This document shows positions 26,139 through 37,900 of a stretch of DNA of 64,000 bases, one piece after another. The stretch lies in contig NC_045141.1 in NCBI RefSeq assembly GCF_008831285.2, forward strand, positions 3,224,001 through 3,288,000, written 5' to 3'. The position numbers were made by a program, and so were the translations under genes. Each line of letters opens with the position of its first letter. Within the stretch, counting starts at the first letter, position 1. The notes below the pieces were generated by a model, which saw nothing but the letters and a program-made list of their open reading frames with translations, was not told the origin of the DNA and did not search any database. Source of the stretch: Nymphaea colorata (taxonomy: Eukaryota; Streptophyta; Magnoliopsida; Nymphaeales; Nymphaeaceae).

Positions 26139-27545
26139 GATGAGGCTTTATCCCAAAGCAACAACGTGCTCCACAAAGAAGTAAGACGGATTCATCGACA
26201 CATAGAAAAAATGATGGCAGTGAAAGCTCACTTTTAACGATGGCCAGAAAGACATGTCGATGTCCAAAGGAAAATGTCGCTGAAAATGAGCCTTCATCGA
26301 CGCGTATCGCAAGCTGGACATCCATAAAAATTAACTTTTATTGACACGTGGTCCGATCAATCCGCCGGTATAACTCCATCTTCATCCATGTGTATCGTCT
26401 GGCGTTCTAATCATTCTTTTACTGACGTCCTTTAAGCATCGCTAAAATTTGACGGATAAGTTTCACCAATGTCTTTAAGTAGGGCATTTAGCGACGTTTC
26501 TTACGTGTCGGTAAAGGCTTCCCTGACTTATAACTCTGCCTTAGTCCTTCTTCTTCTTTCTTCTTCTTCCCTCTTTTCCTTTCTCCTCTTTCTTCTTCCC
26601 ATCAACGATTACCATGTTTTTCTAGCGAGTCTAGGTGTTTTTCATTGATTTGGATGGCTAATTGACAAAAGATTGGTTCATCCATCCTAATGTTCGGTTT
26701 TTTTAATTTATAAATGATTTTAGGTTATAACATGTTTGAAGGGTTTATATCCAATTTTTTTTGGGCAAGATTTCACTATTTTCTAGTAGTATTTGGCAGT
26801 GAAGCTTTTGCTTGCAACATTAGTCAAACATTTCTATCTATCTTCCTTCGTTGTTGCTATTGTTTTTCTAATTTCTGTAGGGCGGCAAGAGAGATGAGGC
26901 TTTATCCCCAAACCAACATGCTCCACAAAAAAGTGACACTAGAAAGAAAGACAGATTCACCAATGCATAGAAAAAAGGACGTCCGTGAAAGCTCATTTTT
27001 ACCAATGGCTAGGAAGACATGTCAGTGTTCGAAGCAAAATGTCGCTGAAAATGTGCCTTCACCGATGCGTATCGCAAGCTGGACGTTGGTTAAAATTAAA
27101 CTTTTACCAACATGGTCCCAGCAATCCGCCCGTATAACTCCATCTTCATCCATGTGGATCCTCTGGACGTCGCTAATAATTCTTTTACTAACGTCCTTTA
27201 CGCATTAGCAAGAGTTGGTGGATAAGTTTCACCGATGTCTTTAAGTAGAGCCTTTACCAACGTTTCTTAACCATTGGTAAAGGCTTCTCCCACTTATAAC
27301 ATTGGTAAAGGCTTCTCCCACTTATAACTCTGCTTGAGCCTTTCTTCTTCTTCCCTCTTTTCCGTTCTCTTCTTTCTTCTTCCCACCGATGATTACCATG
27401 TTTTCTTGGTGACTCTAGGTGTTTTTCATTGATTTGGATGGCTAAATGACAAAAATGTTGGTCCCTCCATCCTAATGTTTGACTTTTTAATTTATAAATG
27501 ATTTTAAGTTATAGCATGTTTGTATGATATATATCCAAATTTTTC
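26139..27545. repeat. Diverged tandem pair of about 650-bp units
   Basis: Unit 1 (26139 to about 26775) and unit 2 (26893 to about 27545) share order and sequence throughout. Both contain gatgaggctttatccc, aatgtcgctgaaaatg, cgtatcgcaagctggac, tataactccatcttcatcc, a TTC-rich block and ttcattgatttggatggct. The offset is 754 at the start and 784 at the end. Part of the difference is a 28-bp duplication in unit 2 (27273-27328). Words such as gtcggtaaaggct and gcgacgttt recall subterminal repeats of CACTA elements, so the pair may be transposon interior. Confidence 0.75.
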
Positions 27546-27686
27546 TAGAAGATTTGGCTGTGAAACTTTACAATAATGTTTGTTGAGCTTAGTACTTTCA
27601 ATTTGGTATATTAATTATAACGGCATCATAGCTGTTTTGGAAGACTCTATTTAACATATTAATAGTTGTTGTATGGTACGTTAATC

Positions 27687-27889
27687 CACTACAGGAAACT
27701 ACACTATTGGCAGCCGCTCTTGCCGTCACCAATAAAGCCACGGCGTGTGCCGTAGTGTTATTGGCAATGGCGGATGCACAAGAGGATAGCCAAAGGCTGC
27801 CCTTACCCTTTGTGGCGTTGGGAGAAGCCTTTCGCAAGGGTGAGGGACATTGCCAATAACTATGTTGGCTACAGCTCTTTTTTCTAGTG
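27687..27889. mobile_element. Candidate short CACTA-type element
   Basis: Begins CACTACAGGAAAC and ends TTTTTTCTAGTG, whose complement begins CACTAGAAAAAA. Inside, attggcaatg-like words face inward from both ends. CACTA...TAGTG ends with subterminal repeats define the CACTA superfamily. The expected 3-bp target duplication is not seen (atc against aca), and similar words continue to about 27950, so the right boundary may be wrong. Confidence 0.45.
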
Positions 27890-29825
27890 ACAATGGAAAG
27901 AACCATTGCCAAAATGTACATTGGCAACAATTCTTGCCATTGCCATATGATGCATATATTTATATATAAGAACACTTTAGTTAAAATTTTATTATACATA
28001 ATTTATACTAAAACATGTCCAATCATACACAAAATTAAGGAGTCTAGACGTGATTCACTTCATTCAATCCTACATTCATTGATTTACATGGTGAGCATTT
28101 GTATGCAATAGATTCTTACGTCTTCCCTTATCTTCCAATTGATTTATCATTGCTGTATAGTAATCATCTCCCTTCTTCCACAGGACTGCTCTGTAAAGCT
28201 CCTTTGTGAATATGTGATCCGTTTGCTGCCACTGCTGATTCTAGGTGTCAACGACGTTTTCCACCATATTTTCAGGTTTAATTTCTTCCCACAGCCTCTT
28301 GTATCTCACTGCCATTGGGAAGAGGCATTATGCATGTCAGCTTATTTTTGTAGCTACAACATAGAAAGTGATACCATCTTAAGCTGGAGATATAAATATA
28401 TGAGTTGTATTCTTTAGATACAAACACAAATGTCCATTATCCAAAAGCAGAGTGGGATCTTGAAAAGTGGGCAAACACATACTTCACTGGAAGTACAAGA
28501 TCAGTATATTAGAAGTAAACTTCAAAAGCAAAATCATAACACTAATAGTTTTCTTGAAACACCAACAGTCATCAAGTTAGTAAAGTACTCGAACTAATAT
28601 ACAAGTTCCTCAAGGAAAAAAGAGGTAAAATAGAATCAACCAACATGGAAACTCTTATAGAACATAGAAAAATGATCCTATGGACAATTACAAGTGATAG
28701 AAATTACAATACAAAGAAGGTGCAATTAGGAGCAGTTTTTCAAGAGAAGACAGCATAGGTGTAGTTTTGGTGGGATAAAATGCTGCTTCAACAGAATGTT
28801 ATGTGTCAAGTCACTACGTATACAAGGGAAAGAGTGCCTTTTGGAGTTAGTATTTGGAGTTAGTCTCTAACCCTAAACTCCAAATATGTTAGTTTCTCTT
28901 GTTTCCCACAACAACTTATTTCTTTTCCTTATAAGTGGAACCATTTTTTTGCGTATGAGGATAATAATGATGTAAATATCAGAGCCTTTCAAGGTAAATC
29001 AAAACAACAGATGAACATAGAATTCATCTATGGTTGGAGGTTTACTTGTTTTAGTCACCAGCAATCTGATGATGCTGGTTCAGCAGCTGCTTCATGATAA
29101 AATCACAAAAAAATATGAGTTGGCCTTGCAAGCAAACATAACCAAGAACCAAATCATGGATAACCAATAATAATCACATAGGCCAATAATTGAACAACAC
29201 CCCTCTTTATGATGTGTATAAATGAGCAATTTATAAGAAATTACAGAATGAACGATCTTGAAACTCAAGGATTTGTGAGAATCAACAATGATTCACCCCT
29301 AGCCATTTGAAATGACACAAACCGATGAGATTCACGTAAGTTTTTTAAAACCATGTTTATTTTAATCTCAACTAAATATCAAATCTTAAAATGGCAGATC
29401 TAAAATATATGGCAGACCAAGAACAAAAACATCCTTTATCTAACCAATGAGGCTAAAAGGTCAAAAGGCAAGTTTCTATCTTTCCAAATCAATCATATAC
29501 CAAGAAAAGAAAATCTGTCCTTTTTTCTTTTTGTTTTCTCAAAAGGAACAAGATGTGGTTTGCAAAAAAGCCACCAACAAGGAGACAGCAGGTCCAGTCA
29601 CACTATAACTATTGAGCACTGTGTTTGAAAAACTTACATAACACCTCAATAGTGAACAAAAATCTGAAGACTATAGAAGATTTTGGGTAGTTTTCATTGT
29701 TTTATTTATTTGAAGGTTTTTGTGTTATTTTAACGATCTCTATGTGATTGTCTATATGCTTATATACACAACTATATGTAACACTTAGTGTTATATTTCA
29801 TTAAGCTTTTTTTTGTTATAGCTGT
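27890..29825. other. Intergenic, nothing recognised
   Basis: AT-rich, with no supported gene. A small hairpin (tatttggagtt / aactccaaata) lies at 28849-28886. Confidence 0.35.
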
Positions 29826-29839
29826 GTGTGTGTGTGTGG

Positions 29840-29878
<39 letters not shown>
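29826..29878. repeat. Compound (GT)n(GA)n microsatellite
   Basis: A GT run, a short G run, then an uninterrupted GA run. Confidence 0.9.
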
Positions 29879-29882
<4 letters not shown>

Positions 29883-29982
29883 AACACTTGTCTTAGTGTG
29901 TTCAACTGTTCATGTGATTGCAATGGCAAGGGAAGGAAGATGGTAAAGTGGACGGATGCTGAAACCTGGAGCGTGCAGCTTA

Positions 29983-30180
29983 CCTGAGTTTCACATCAAA
30001 CTACTTGCCTTCATAATGAGGCTGTCCATAAATAGGAAGAGAATGGACTTGACGATCCCAAAGAATATATATATATATAGCCTGAGTTTCACATCAAGCC
30101 TTCATAAAGAGGCTGTCCATTAACAAGAAGAGAATGGACTCAACGATCCCAAAGATATATATATATATATATATATATAT
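29983..30180. repeat. 98-bp tandem duplication ending in AT microsatellites
   Basis: cctgagtttcacatcaa starts at 29983 and again at 30081. Each unit continues through gaggctgtccat, agaagagaatggact and cgatcccaaag and ends in an AT run. The copies differ by a few substitutions and a short indel. Confidence 0.85.
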
Positions 30181-30409
30181 ACAGTCTACAAACCCTCTCT
30201 TTTCAAAGCATGCCTAATGGAAGAAATTTGACAAAACTGACAAATTCCAAGTGACCCTCTGATTTTTCATGATGCTGGTTATAGATCAAGTTCACATGCT
30301 CAAATGTGAAGCGTACTGAAGCTAAATGGACCAGTTTCTTCCTCTCCAAAGGGATCAACCAAACTTACAAAATTGGGACGCAGAAGTGAGAACTGAGAAC
30401 CAATGTTTA

Positions 30410-30790
30410 ACAATATATCCTACGGCCCTTTTGCCTATCTCCAAATTCCTGAATTTTCTACAAGAACTTAGCAGAGCACTCCAAACGACGGCGTCTAGCT
30501 TGATTGGCATGGTATGTATGAGGTCTTCTGCTTCCGTGAGACTCCCACTACAACCATACACATCTACAATGCAAGCATAGTGTTCTAAACTTGGACTAAT
30601 GTCATAATTAGCAGTCATTCCTTGGAAAAACTGCAGCCCTTCCTCCTGTAAGCCGGCATGGCTACACTCAGAGAGCACGCCAACGAAGTTGATGTCGTTA
30701 GGCTTGATTTTCTCCAACTCCATTCTACTGAAATGAGCAAGTGCATCACTAGGACAGCCATTTGCTGCAAGCCCCAAATCATGACATTCT
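30410..30790 (-). pseudogene. E-class pentatricopeptide-repeat protein fragment
   Basis: A single frame contains GLAANGCPSDALAHFSRM, IKPNDINFVGVLSECSHAGL, SLEHYACIVDVYGCSG and VWSALLSSCRKFRNLEIGK. These are the last PPR units and E motif of a PLS-type PPR protein, a family that binds organellar RNA and acts in editing or processing. Full proteins have many more repeats. Here nothing upstream of 30800 continues the array, and the frame loses similarity after IGKRAVGYIV. The piece is therefore a truncated remnant. Its 5' side lies about 200 bases from the GC-rich island at 31010, but I see no direct join. Confidence 0.8.
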
Positions 30791-31009
30791 TTTAATATAA
30801 TAAACTTTCCGTTCATTTTCATTTTATATTTGTTGAACTTTCAAGAGCCGCAAACTTATGACTTGTTAAATAGAGATATTTAAGAAATCATCAATGAATG
30901 GTATAAATTGTAACATGCGACTGTAAGTTTGAACTCTAAATAATGTACGGTCGATGTCTAATAAAGCAATATTTGCGTCAATCGCTTGCCGGGGAAAAGC
31001 TGGGCCGGG

Positions 31010-31935
31010 CCGGGCCCGGGCCCGATAAACCGGCCCGGCACCGGGCCCGATAGGGCGGCCCGAAAGGCCCGACTCCTGCCCTCGGGTCGGGCGGCCTCCG
31101 TCCCCCGCTTGTTCCCATCCCCTCCCTCTCCTCTCCCCCTCTCCCTCTCCGCTCCCCCTCTCTCCCTCTCTGGTTCCCCTCCCTCCTCCGCTCCCCCTCT
31201 CTCCCTCTCCCTTCCCGTCTCCCTCTCCCTCTCTGGTTCCCCTCCCTCCTCCGATCTCATTATCGAGAAGGGATATGGAAGGGAGTCGGCTATTGTGGTG
31301 GTGGTCGCGCGCGCGAGGAGAAGGGCGCTCGATGACAAATTGGCAACGAGGCGGCCACCTTCTAGGACGCCACGATAGACGCAGCCATGGCTTCCGCAAC
31401 CCAATAGCGTCCTCGGCGAGAACCCTTTCGTCGCCTTCTCTAGCTCCTTGTACTCGAACCTTCTGATCTCCGGGGTGGTGGTCGTGGTCGGCATCCCCTG
31501 TTGGCTGTTGCTCCTGCAGCCCTGCTGCTTTTGTTTCTGTTTCTGCTTCTGCATCTTCTTCTTCCGCCTGTTAATCGTGAAGTTGGCGGAGTCGCAGGTG
31601 GCCACCGCCGAGTCGGCTCTGCAGGAGAGGCTTAGGTGCCCCATCCTCCTCCTCCTTCTCCTGCCCCCTGTTGGGGACTTCAGGATTTAGGGGTTTCACC
31701 GTTTCAGAGGGTCATGTCTCACAGAGGCGGGCGTGGCGTGGGAGGGAGAGCTCCACCCCCCTTCCTCCTCTGGTTCCCTCTCCCTCTCTGGTTCCCTCTC
31801 CCTCCCCCTTCCCATCTCCCCTTCGCAAGCACCTGGCCCGGCCCGCCCTCCTCCTCTCCCTCCCCCTTCCCGTCTCCCTCTTCGCAAGCACCGGGCCCGG
31901 TGGCCCGGCCCGGCAATATTATCGGGCCCGGGCCG
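31010..31935. mobile_element. GC-rich repeat island with inverted GGCCCGGGCCCGATAA ends, carrying a kinase fragment
   Basis: The 16-mer ggcccgggcccgataa at 31013-31028 has a perfect inverted partner at 31919-31934. Both ends also have ccggcccgg/caccgggcccg words. The interior is strongly GC-rich and pyrimidine-rich (ccctctccctctc arrays), set in AT-rich surroundings, and it encloses the kinase fragment at 31342-31644. GGGCC-type inverted ends with captured gene sequence suggest a Pack-type non-autonomous DNA transposon. No clear target duplication was found, so the exact ends and superfamily are open. Confidence 0.6.
31342..31644 (-). pseudogene. 5' fragment of a receptor-like (cytoplasmic) kinase
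   Basis: About 101 codons from a plausible original start ([18 protein letters not shown]). A basic stretch (RRKKK, 26-30) and a Lys/Gln run follow, then the beginning of a protein kinase domain: [20 protein letters not shown] and the glycine loop [13 protein letters not shown] (GxGxxG, residues 82-87). The reading ends at GGRLVA, just before the ATP-binding lysine expected in subdomain II, and runs on into simple sequence. It cannot encode an active kinase. The N-terminus recalls plant receptor-like cytoplasmic kinases with MGYLSC-type starts. It lies inside the GC-rich island, which suggests capture by a transposon. Confidence 0.7.
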
Positions 31936-32256
31936 ATGTTTTCTTTGTCATTTTCCATGACATTGCAAGTTCTGTGTTTTACAAATTTGACCTCAAGTAA
32001 AATGCGCTCGTGATTGCCTAGAATTTACCTTTCCACGTAGAAATATGGAGAAAACCTTACTCTTGGGGCTAATACAAGTACAACACATGAAATTATTTCT
32101 CACTGAGGGAACGTAGAATACATTAATCAGAAGCACAGTGGTGCCTTTTGTAGGACCCAATGCCAATACGTCATGAAAACAGTAATTGCCCGTGTAGGGA
32201 TCGTGTAAGTGTTCCCCTGGGCCATGTTATTTAATGTTTGACAGTTTTTTCGTTGG

Positions 32257-32703
32257 TAGGGATGTGAATATATATTATTCCGATCAGATATCCAACCAAA
32301 CCATTTTAAAAAAATGGGACATGAAAAAAAAATTAACATCTGATTAAGAAATCAGATCAGATTCGGATTAACATCCGATCAGATTCATATTTGGATATAC
32401 ATAAATATCTGAGAATTGGATTTATTTTTAAACAAATATCTTATATCTTATGGTTTTACATTTTTCAAATCGGCCAAATGTGGTTCAAAAATTCGGAATT
32501 GGATATGAATGTCAAAAGCATATTCGGTTCAAATTTGGATTGTGAAATTGGATTTTGTACTTGAATTCGAATCTGACTTTTTTTTTTTTTGTTCATATTT
32601 GAATACAAATTCAAATCCAAATATCCAAATATCCGAAAAGGTGGATACACTTAAAGTAAAGGAAAGGTGTATCCGATTCAAATTTAATTCATTGACATCC
32701 CTA
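32257..32703. mobile_element. hAT-like MITE with TAGGGATGTCAAT-type ends
   Basis: Starts TAGGGATGTGAAT and ends ATTGACATCCCTA, a 13-bp terminal inverted repeat with one mismatch. The interior is full of atccgaat/attcggat words. The flanking 8-mers ttcgttgg and ggcattgg share 5 of 8 bases, so the duplication is weak. The same ends occur on the element at 49800-50810, which supports a family. Confidence 0.65.
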
Positions 32704-34425
32704 GGCATTGGCCTTTGCAACATGTTAGGTTACGTTAGAGTCAACCAACTAGTCAGTTGGTTCATTATTTACAAATAGACAACCTCTTTCTTATCCATAG
32801 TGCTAGTTGAACCTCTTGTTATTGCAAACTTTGCAATTGTTTTGTTCTTATAGTTTCATTGTACGTTCTCCAACTTCTTACAATTGTAACGTTGGTGCTA
32901 AGAGTCATTATTATTTCCATGGTTGCCTTAAGGTCTTCAAAGGCCTAAAAGTTATCAACTTAATTACCAGAGTTACTATACCAACTACAGCCAAGTCCTT
33001 GGCCATGGAAAGCATTTTGCTAACATCATCCAATATGTTGCACGATTCATTCGTCTTGTACGAGTTATATTGTCCAAGAAAGAACTAAATATGGCTCCTA
33101 GAGGCGGTACCATATTTCGAAACAATAACATCAAACATCATAGTTTATTTAATCTATAAAGACCCGAATATTATATAATATCATCGGCAGTGTAAGGTTG
33201 CATTATTGTCATCACTCCCTTTGTTTTTCTTCTATATCTGTTTGTTTTGTCAGCAGTAATTGCAATTGTTCGATCCTAGAAAATGTGTTCAAAGTCTTTG
33301 GGGGCGAATATAGGAGGATTCTTCTCTCCAATATGTTGAAGGTTGTCCCATTCGATTTGTCAGCCTTGGTGAGTTGAGAGTCAGAGACTCTACTAGACAT
33401 TTTGAATTTGATTAACAAATTTAGTTTGTGAATAATTTAAGAGGGAGTCTCCAATTTTCAATTTTAACTTAAATCAACCACTTTTCAGCAAAAAGAGAAA
33501 AACTGTTGCCAGAGAATTTATTTGTTTTTTGCTAGGGCTGATACTACTCTACTGCCAAAGTATGGCGGATTTTAAAACAGATGAAGTTGCCCAGTGGAGC
33601 AACTGGGGAGAGATCAAAAGATTCGCACATGGATAGAGTTTGTTTCAATTCAACAGAGGCCTGTATTTATTTATTTATTTATTTGATTAATGTCTTTAAT
33701 TAAATGGTTTTTCCGTTGTTCATGCACTTGCTGGGCATTTTATATTCGTGGGTTTTATCCTAACTGCAAAATGCTTGCAATTTCAGCCGCACTAATGGAA
33801 ATTTGTAATTTTAGAAAACTACATTCGAAACATATTTGCATGGTGGATGAGCAGGAGGCCCTCTCTAGATCGCTTGATCATAGGCAAAAACAATGAGAAG
33901 ACACTTTATCACTCCAAATTTGAAATCCTGATGTGATAAAAGATCCATAATAAAATCCATGATTCATCAAACCAAGTATCTATCTTAGGTCAAACATAAG
34001 ATCCACAATTAAGATCTTTAGTTTTACTTTTTTGTGTTGAGAAGAGGGAGAGGGAGAGGGAGAAAGAATTAACGATGTTAATGAGTCCCTCCGTTCGAAG
34101 GTGAGAGGTAAAACAGGAATTATTAAGCGTTTGATTATAGTGAACAAGATGTTTAAGTCAGTACGACAGAGGGACACAGCCTGCCTGTCTGTCACCGCTA
34201 GAGGCACGAACGGTTTTCAGGAAAGAAAGCGACAGACACATCACGGGAGGATGCAGTGCACTCGCCTCCTCGGTCCAACTACTGAAGTCTGTCTCACCCA
34301 CTCCTGATTAATAGGAAAAAAGTTTTTATAATTAGGCATTTAACTTTCATTTGTAATTTAAGCTTTTGCACATTGCGTGTCCTTTTACTCGATAAGGTGA
34401 AAGGGCACAATAAATACCATTTATT
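32704..34425. other. Intergenic region upstream of ACX4
   Basis: No supported gene. The stretch around 33440 (ttaagagggagtct) is purine-rich like a retrotransposon polypurine tract, but no LTR follows. GA-rich sequence at 34042-34068 is simple sequence. Confidence 0.3.
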
Positions 34426-34540
34426 TTGACGGTTCCTAGAGTCAAAAGTGAGGCTGGAAAGGAAATTCAGAAATTAGATGCGCAGTTCTCAGAATTGTTG
34501 GCTGAAGGTAACGAAGAATTTCCCAAATTAAGAGGACATG

Positions 34541-34690
34541 ATTTTTTGAAAGACCAAACAAGTTGGAATCATTTCCAAGTCTTTTGTCATCTCTATCCGC
34601 CTTTTCTCGGAGGATTTTTTTTCAAAGACCAAAGAAGTTGGAAGCGTTTCGGACTCTTTTTCGATCTCTATCTGACCCCTCCTGCCGTCG
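34541..34690 (+). promoter_or_regulatory. ACX4 promoter / 5' UTR region with imperfect 75-bp tandem repeat
   Basis: The stretch with aaagaccaaa-aagttgga...ttt...atctctatc occurs at 34549 and again at 34624, just before the GC-richer leader of ACX4. No clear TATA box is visible, as is common for housekeeping plant genes. Whether the repeat lies in promoter or leader depends on the unknown start of transcription. Confidence 0.4.
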
Positions 34691-34780
34691 CCGTAAGCTA
34701 GCGTCCCCTTCTTCCTTCTCTTTCTGGCGGGGATCGGCGGTCAACGGCGGCTCTCGCTAACGGAAAAGCCAACCATCAAC

Positions 34781-34866
34781 ATGCAGCGGCCTTCCGTCAC
34801 CGGACAATCACCGGATGGCGGTAAAATTTTCTCGCCGCTCACTTCTTCCAGAGAGACGCCGATCAT

Positions 34867-34901
<35 letters not shown>

Positions 34902-37900
34902 GTTGTCCCTAATATGGAATAGTCTCTCACTTCTGCTTTCTTTCTTCTTGTTTTCTTCTGGAATATGTCGCTAATATCCGGAGAATTCATGTTTCGTGAA
35001 GAAATCAAGCTGGCTGTATCATGTGGGAAGTTGTTTCCCTTTCTAATCCGTCATTCTTTTTATATTTTTTATTCATTTTTTCTGCGAATCTTTCGTTTAT
35101 AGTGAAACGTGCAGACTCGATCTGCAAGTACGGGGAAGCGAGGTGCTAAGCTGACAAATATCGCAGTTGTTTTTCCTTTCCTGGAAAGAGTCGTAAAGCG
35201 GTCTGATGTTACGCCTTGCGTTTTCGAACTTGAATATAGTGATAGATTGAAACTAGTTTCCGGTTTGACTGTTGCTTTTTTGTAACTTTATGTTTTTGAT
35301 TTTTTTTTTTTTTTTTTTTGTCTTTCTTCCTTTTCTAAATCGAAACGAGAGGCGCATAAAGATTTTTTATTTCTCTCGAGTTTTGCGCCGGTATTTTATC
35401 CGTTAAAACTGTTTCACATTATTCCAGTTTTGAACTTTTGGTCGTTCGTCTTGCACCTGACTGGGTATGATTGCTGGTGTTTATGTAACTTTTAGTTGCT
35501 TATAGAATGTATAATAACATGTTAGGAGAGTGTTTTTTTTTTCATTAATTTGTTTGATCGATTTGGTGATTCATCTGGTTTCTGCTAGAATCTGTAATCA
35601 TAATTTGTTCGTCAGTTCGTAGGCCTAGATGTATTATGAGTTTCGTTGAAAAAACAAACTGAAAGATACCAGCTGAAACAAACTCTAGTCATTGAAAAGT
35701 TAGTATAAGCATGAATAAAACTATGAGACTTCAAGAGAGAAACTTTCTCTGTAGTAAAGAGGAAAAGAAGACTCTTTGCATATATATTGAATGACGGGGA
35801 CAGTCAACCATGCCTCCCAATTTATCTTGCTTCCTAGTGCCTCCTAACTCTTAAACAGGAGGAGGTGTTGTTTCCTATATAAATTATAGATGAACTAAAA
35901 ATGTTGATAAGATTCAAAAAGCAATCATACAAATCGATTCTACAAGTTAGAGTATAAGATTTTTAAAATAGTGGCCTTGACTTTCTCCATTCTTAACATC
36001 CAAACTAGTCATCGGCTTTTCAAGATTTTTTTTTCTTAAAATGTTAAAATCCATTAGATTAACAAAAAAATTATACAAATCAAATGTACGAATTAGAGTT
36101 TAAGATTTTTAAAATAACAGTCTTGGATTTCTCGGCTCATAACATCCATTCTAGACAGCGACTTCTCAAGTTTTATTTCTGACAAAAAATCTTGGGAAGG
36201 CAATGTCTGGATTAGATGTTATGAGCAGATAAAGCCAAGAGGCCCAAGACTGTTATTTTAACCTTATAAACTCTAATTTCTATGATTTTTTCTTTTTTCA
36301 AATCTTATGGTTTCTAACATTTTTAATCCATGTATAAGTTATGTATATGAAACAACACTCTTAGGATTTGAGAGTTAGGAGGCCCTTGGAGGCAAGATAA
36401 ATTGGGAGGCATAGTTGACTGTAATCTTATAAACTCTAATTTCTCTGTTTTTTTCTTTTTTTTGAATCTTATGGATTCTAACATTTTTAATCCATCTATA
36501 AGTTATGTATACGAAACAACACTTGTAGGATTTGAGAGTTAGGAGGCCCTTGGAGGCAAGATAAATTGGGAGGCATAGTTGACTGTCATATATATATATA
36601 TAAAATTAAATACACATGTAAAGCATCTCCTTTTCCTTTATATGACAAATCAATTTTGAAATGTCATAGTTTTATTCATGCTTATACAATCTTTTCAACG
36701 ATGGGAGTTTGTTTTCAGCTTGTGTCTTTCACTCTGTTTTTGCTTTTGCCTCATCCCATCCCCGGTTGTCATCCTTCCTCTTCTCTTTCCCTTTCGAACA
36801 ACACATCCTGTGTAGTGTTATTGCCCAAAAAGTTTGTGAATCTGCCTTGAAAATGAAATTATTAATTTTCTTTCAAAATTCCAACCTTACAGAAGCAATC
36901 TTTATAGGCTGAAACTTGTAGATCCCCTCATGGATGAGTTTATCTGAATAGATAAATAGAATCTTATTAATATTTGAAATTTGGTGGTCAAGTTCTTTTA
37001 AAAAGTACTCTCAGGTTAGGAAAATCTTAACCACAACTGTAGATAACCTAATAAAAGGGGGAACTGTAGATTTTGAATCATGGAGATGTTTGAATGTTGA
37101 AAAGAGAAACATTTAAAAATTCACTTTCTTGAATGTAACTGCACGTTTTTTGCTTGATTACATTGCACTTGATCTTCATTTCCCCTCATGCCCTCCTTTT
37201 GAGCTGTTTTAGTTATTATCAACTTGGTCTGGTTATTCTTCTTAATTACATATGTTGAAGAGATGTTATGAATAAAAGCTACAGTCTTTGGTTTGTGCAT
37301 GTCTCTTGAACTACGTTAGCGTGCTTTTCATACAGATGCTTCCAAGGATGAGCAGAACCTATTTGCTGGAATTGGACTGCCTCCCACAGATGTCTCTGTT
37401 GCATTTCCTCAGGCGACTTCGGCATCATTGTTTCCCCCTTTTGGTATGAAAAAACTGCTGATGATACCTAATTGCATCTGCCTTTTATAAAATACTTTAT
37501 ATTTTTGATCCATAGCATTGTCCCAGATATGATGATATTATCGAAAAGATTGTGATGTTAACATGAGAAACAGGCAAACCAAAAAACATGAAAAAACACA
37601 TTTTTTAAAAGAAATCTGGAAAAAAAATATTGCAACTTTATGCATACTTTTTCATCCATTTAATTTCTTTGCTTAACCTGGGCATTATACAAATTTACAA
37701 TGTAAAACAGTTGATAGTGAAATTCTATTTAGAAAAGGGCAAAGTGGGTCAAAAAGTTAAGAAATGGTTATCTTTGAACCTACTATTTCCTTTAATGATA
37801 AAAAAGGCACTTAAGAGAAATTTTAGGTCTTTATATTGAGCCCTGTCATTTGAAAAAAATGGTGAGACTTGAGGAAGCTGCCTTAACATTGCTAGGATCC

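Noticed and set aside
27684-27892. 3-bp target duplication of the CACTA-like element
   Set aside because: The flanks atc and aca do not match, so I give only a tentative element call.
34814-34825. ATGGCGG at 34814 as the ACX4 start codon
   Set aside because: Its only splice donor gives phase 0, which does not fit the phase needed at 37336. The ATG at 34781 with the same donor fits exactly.
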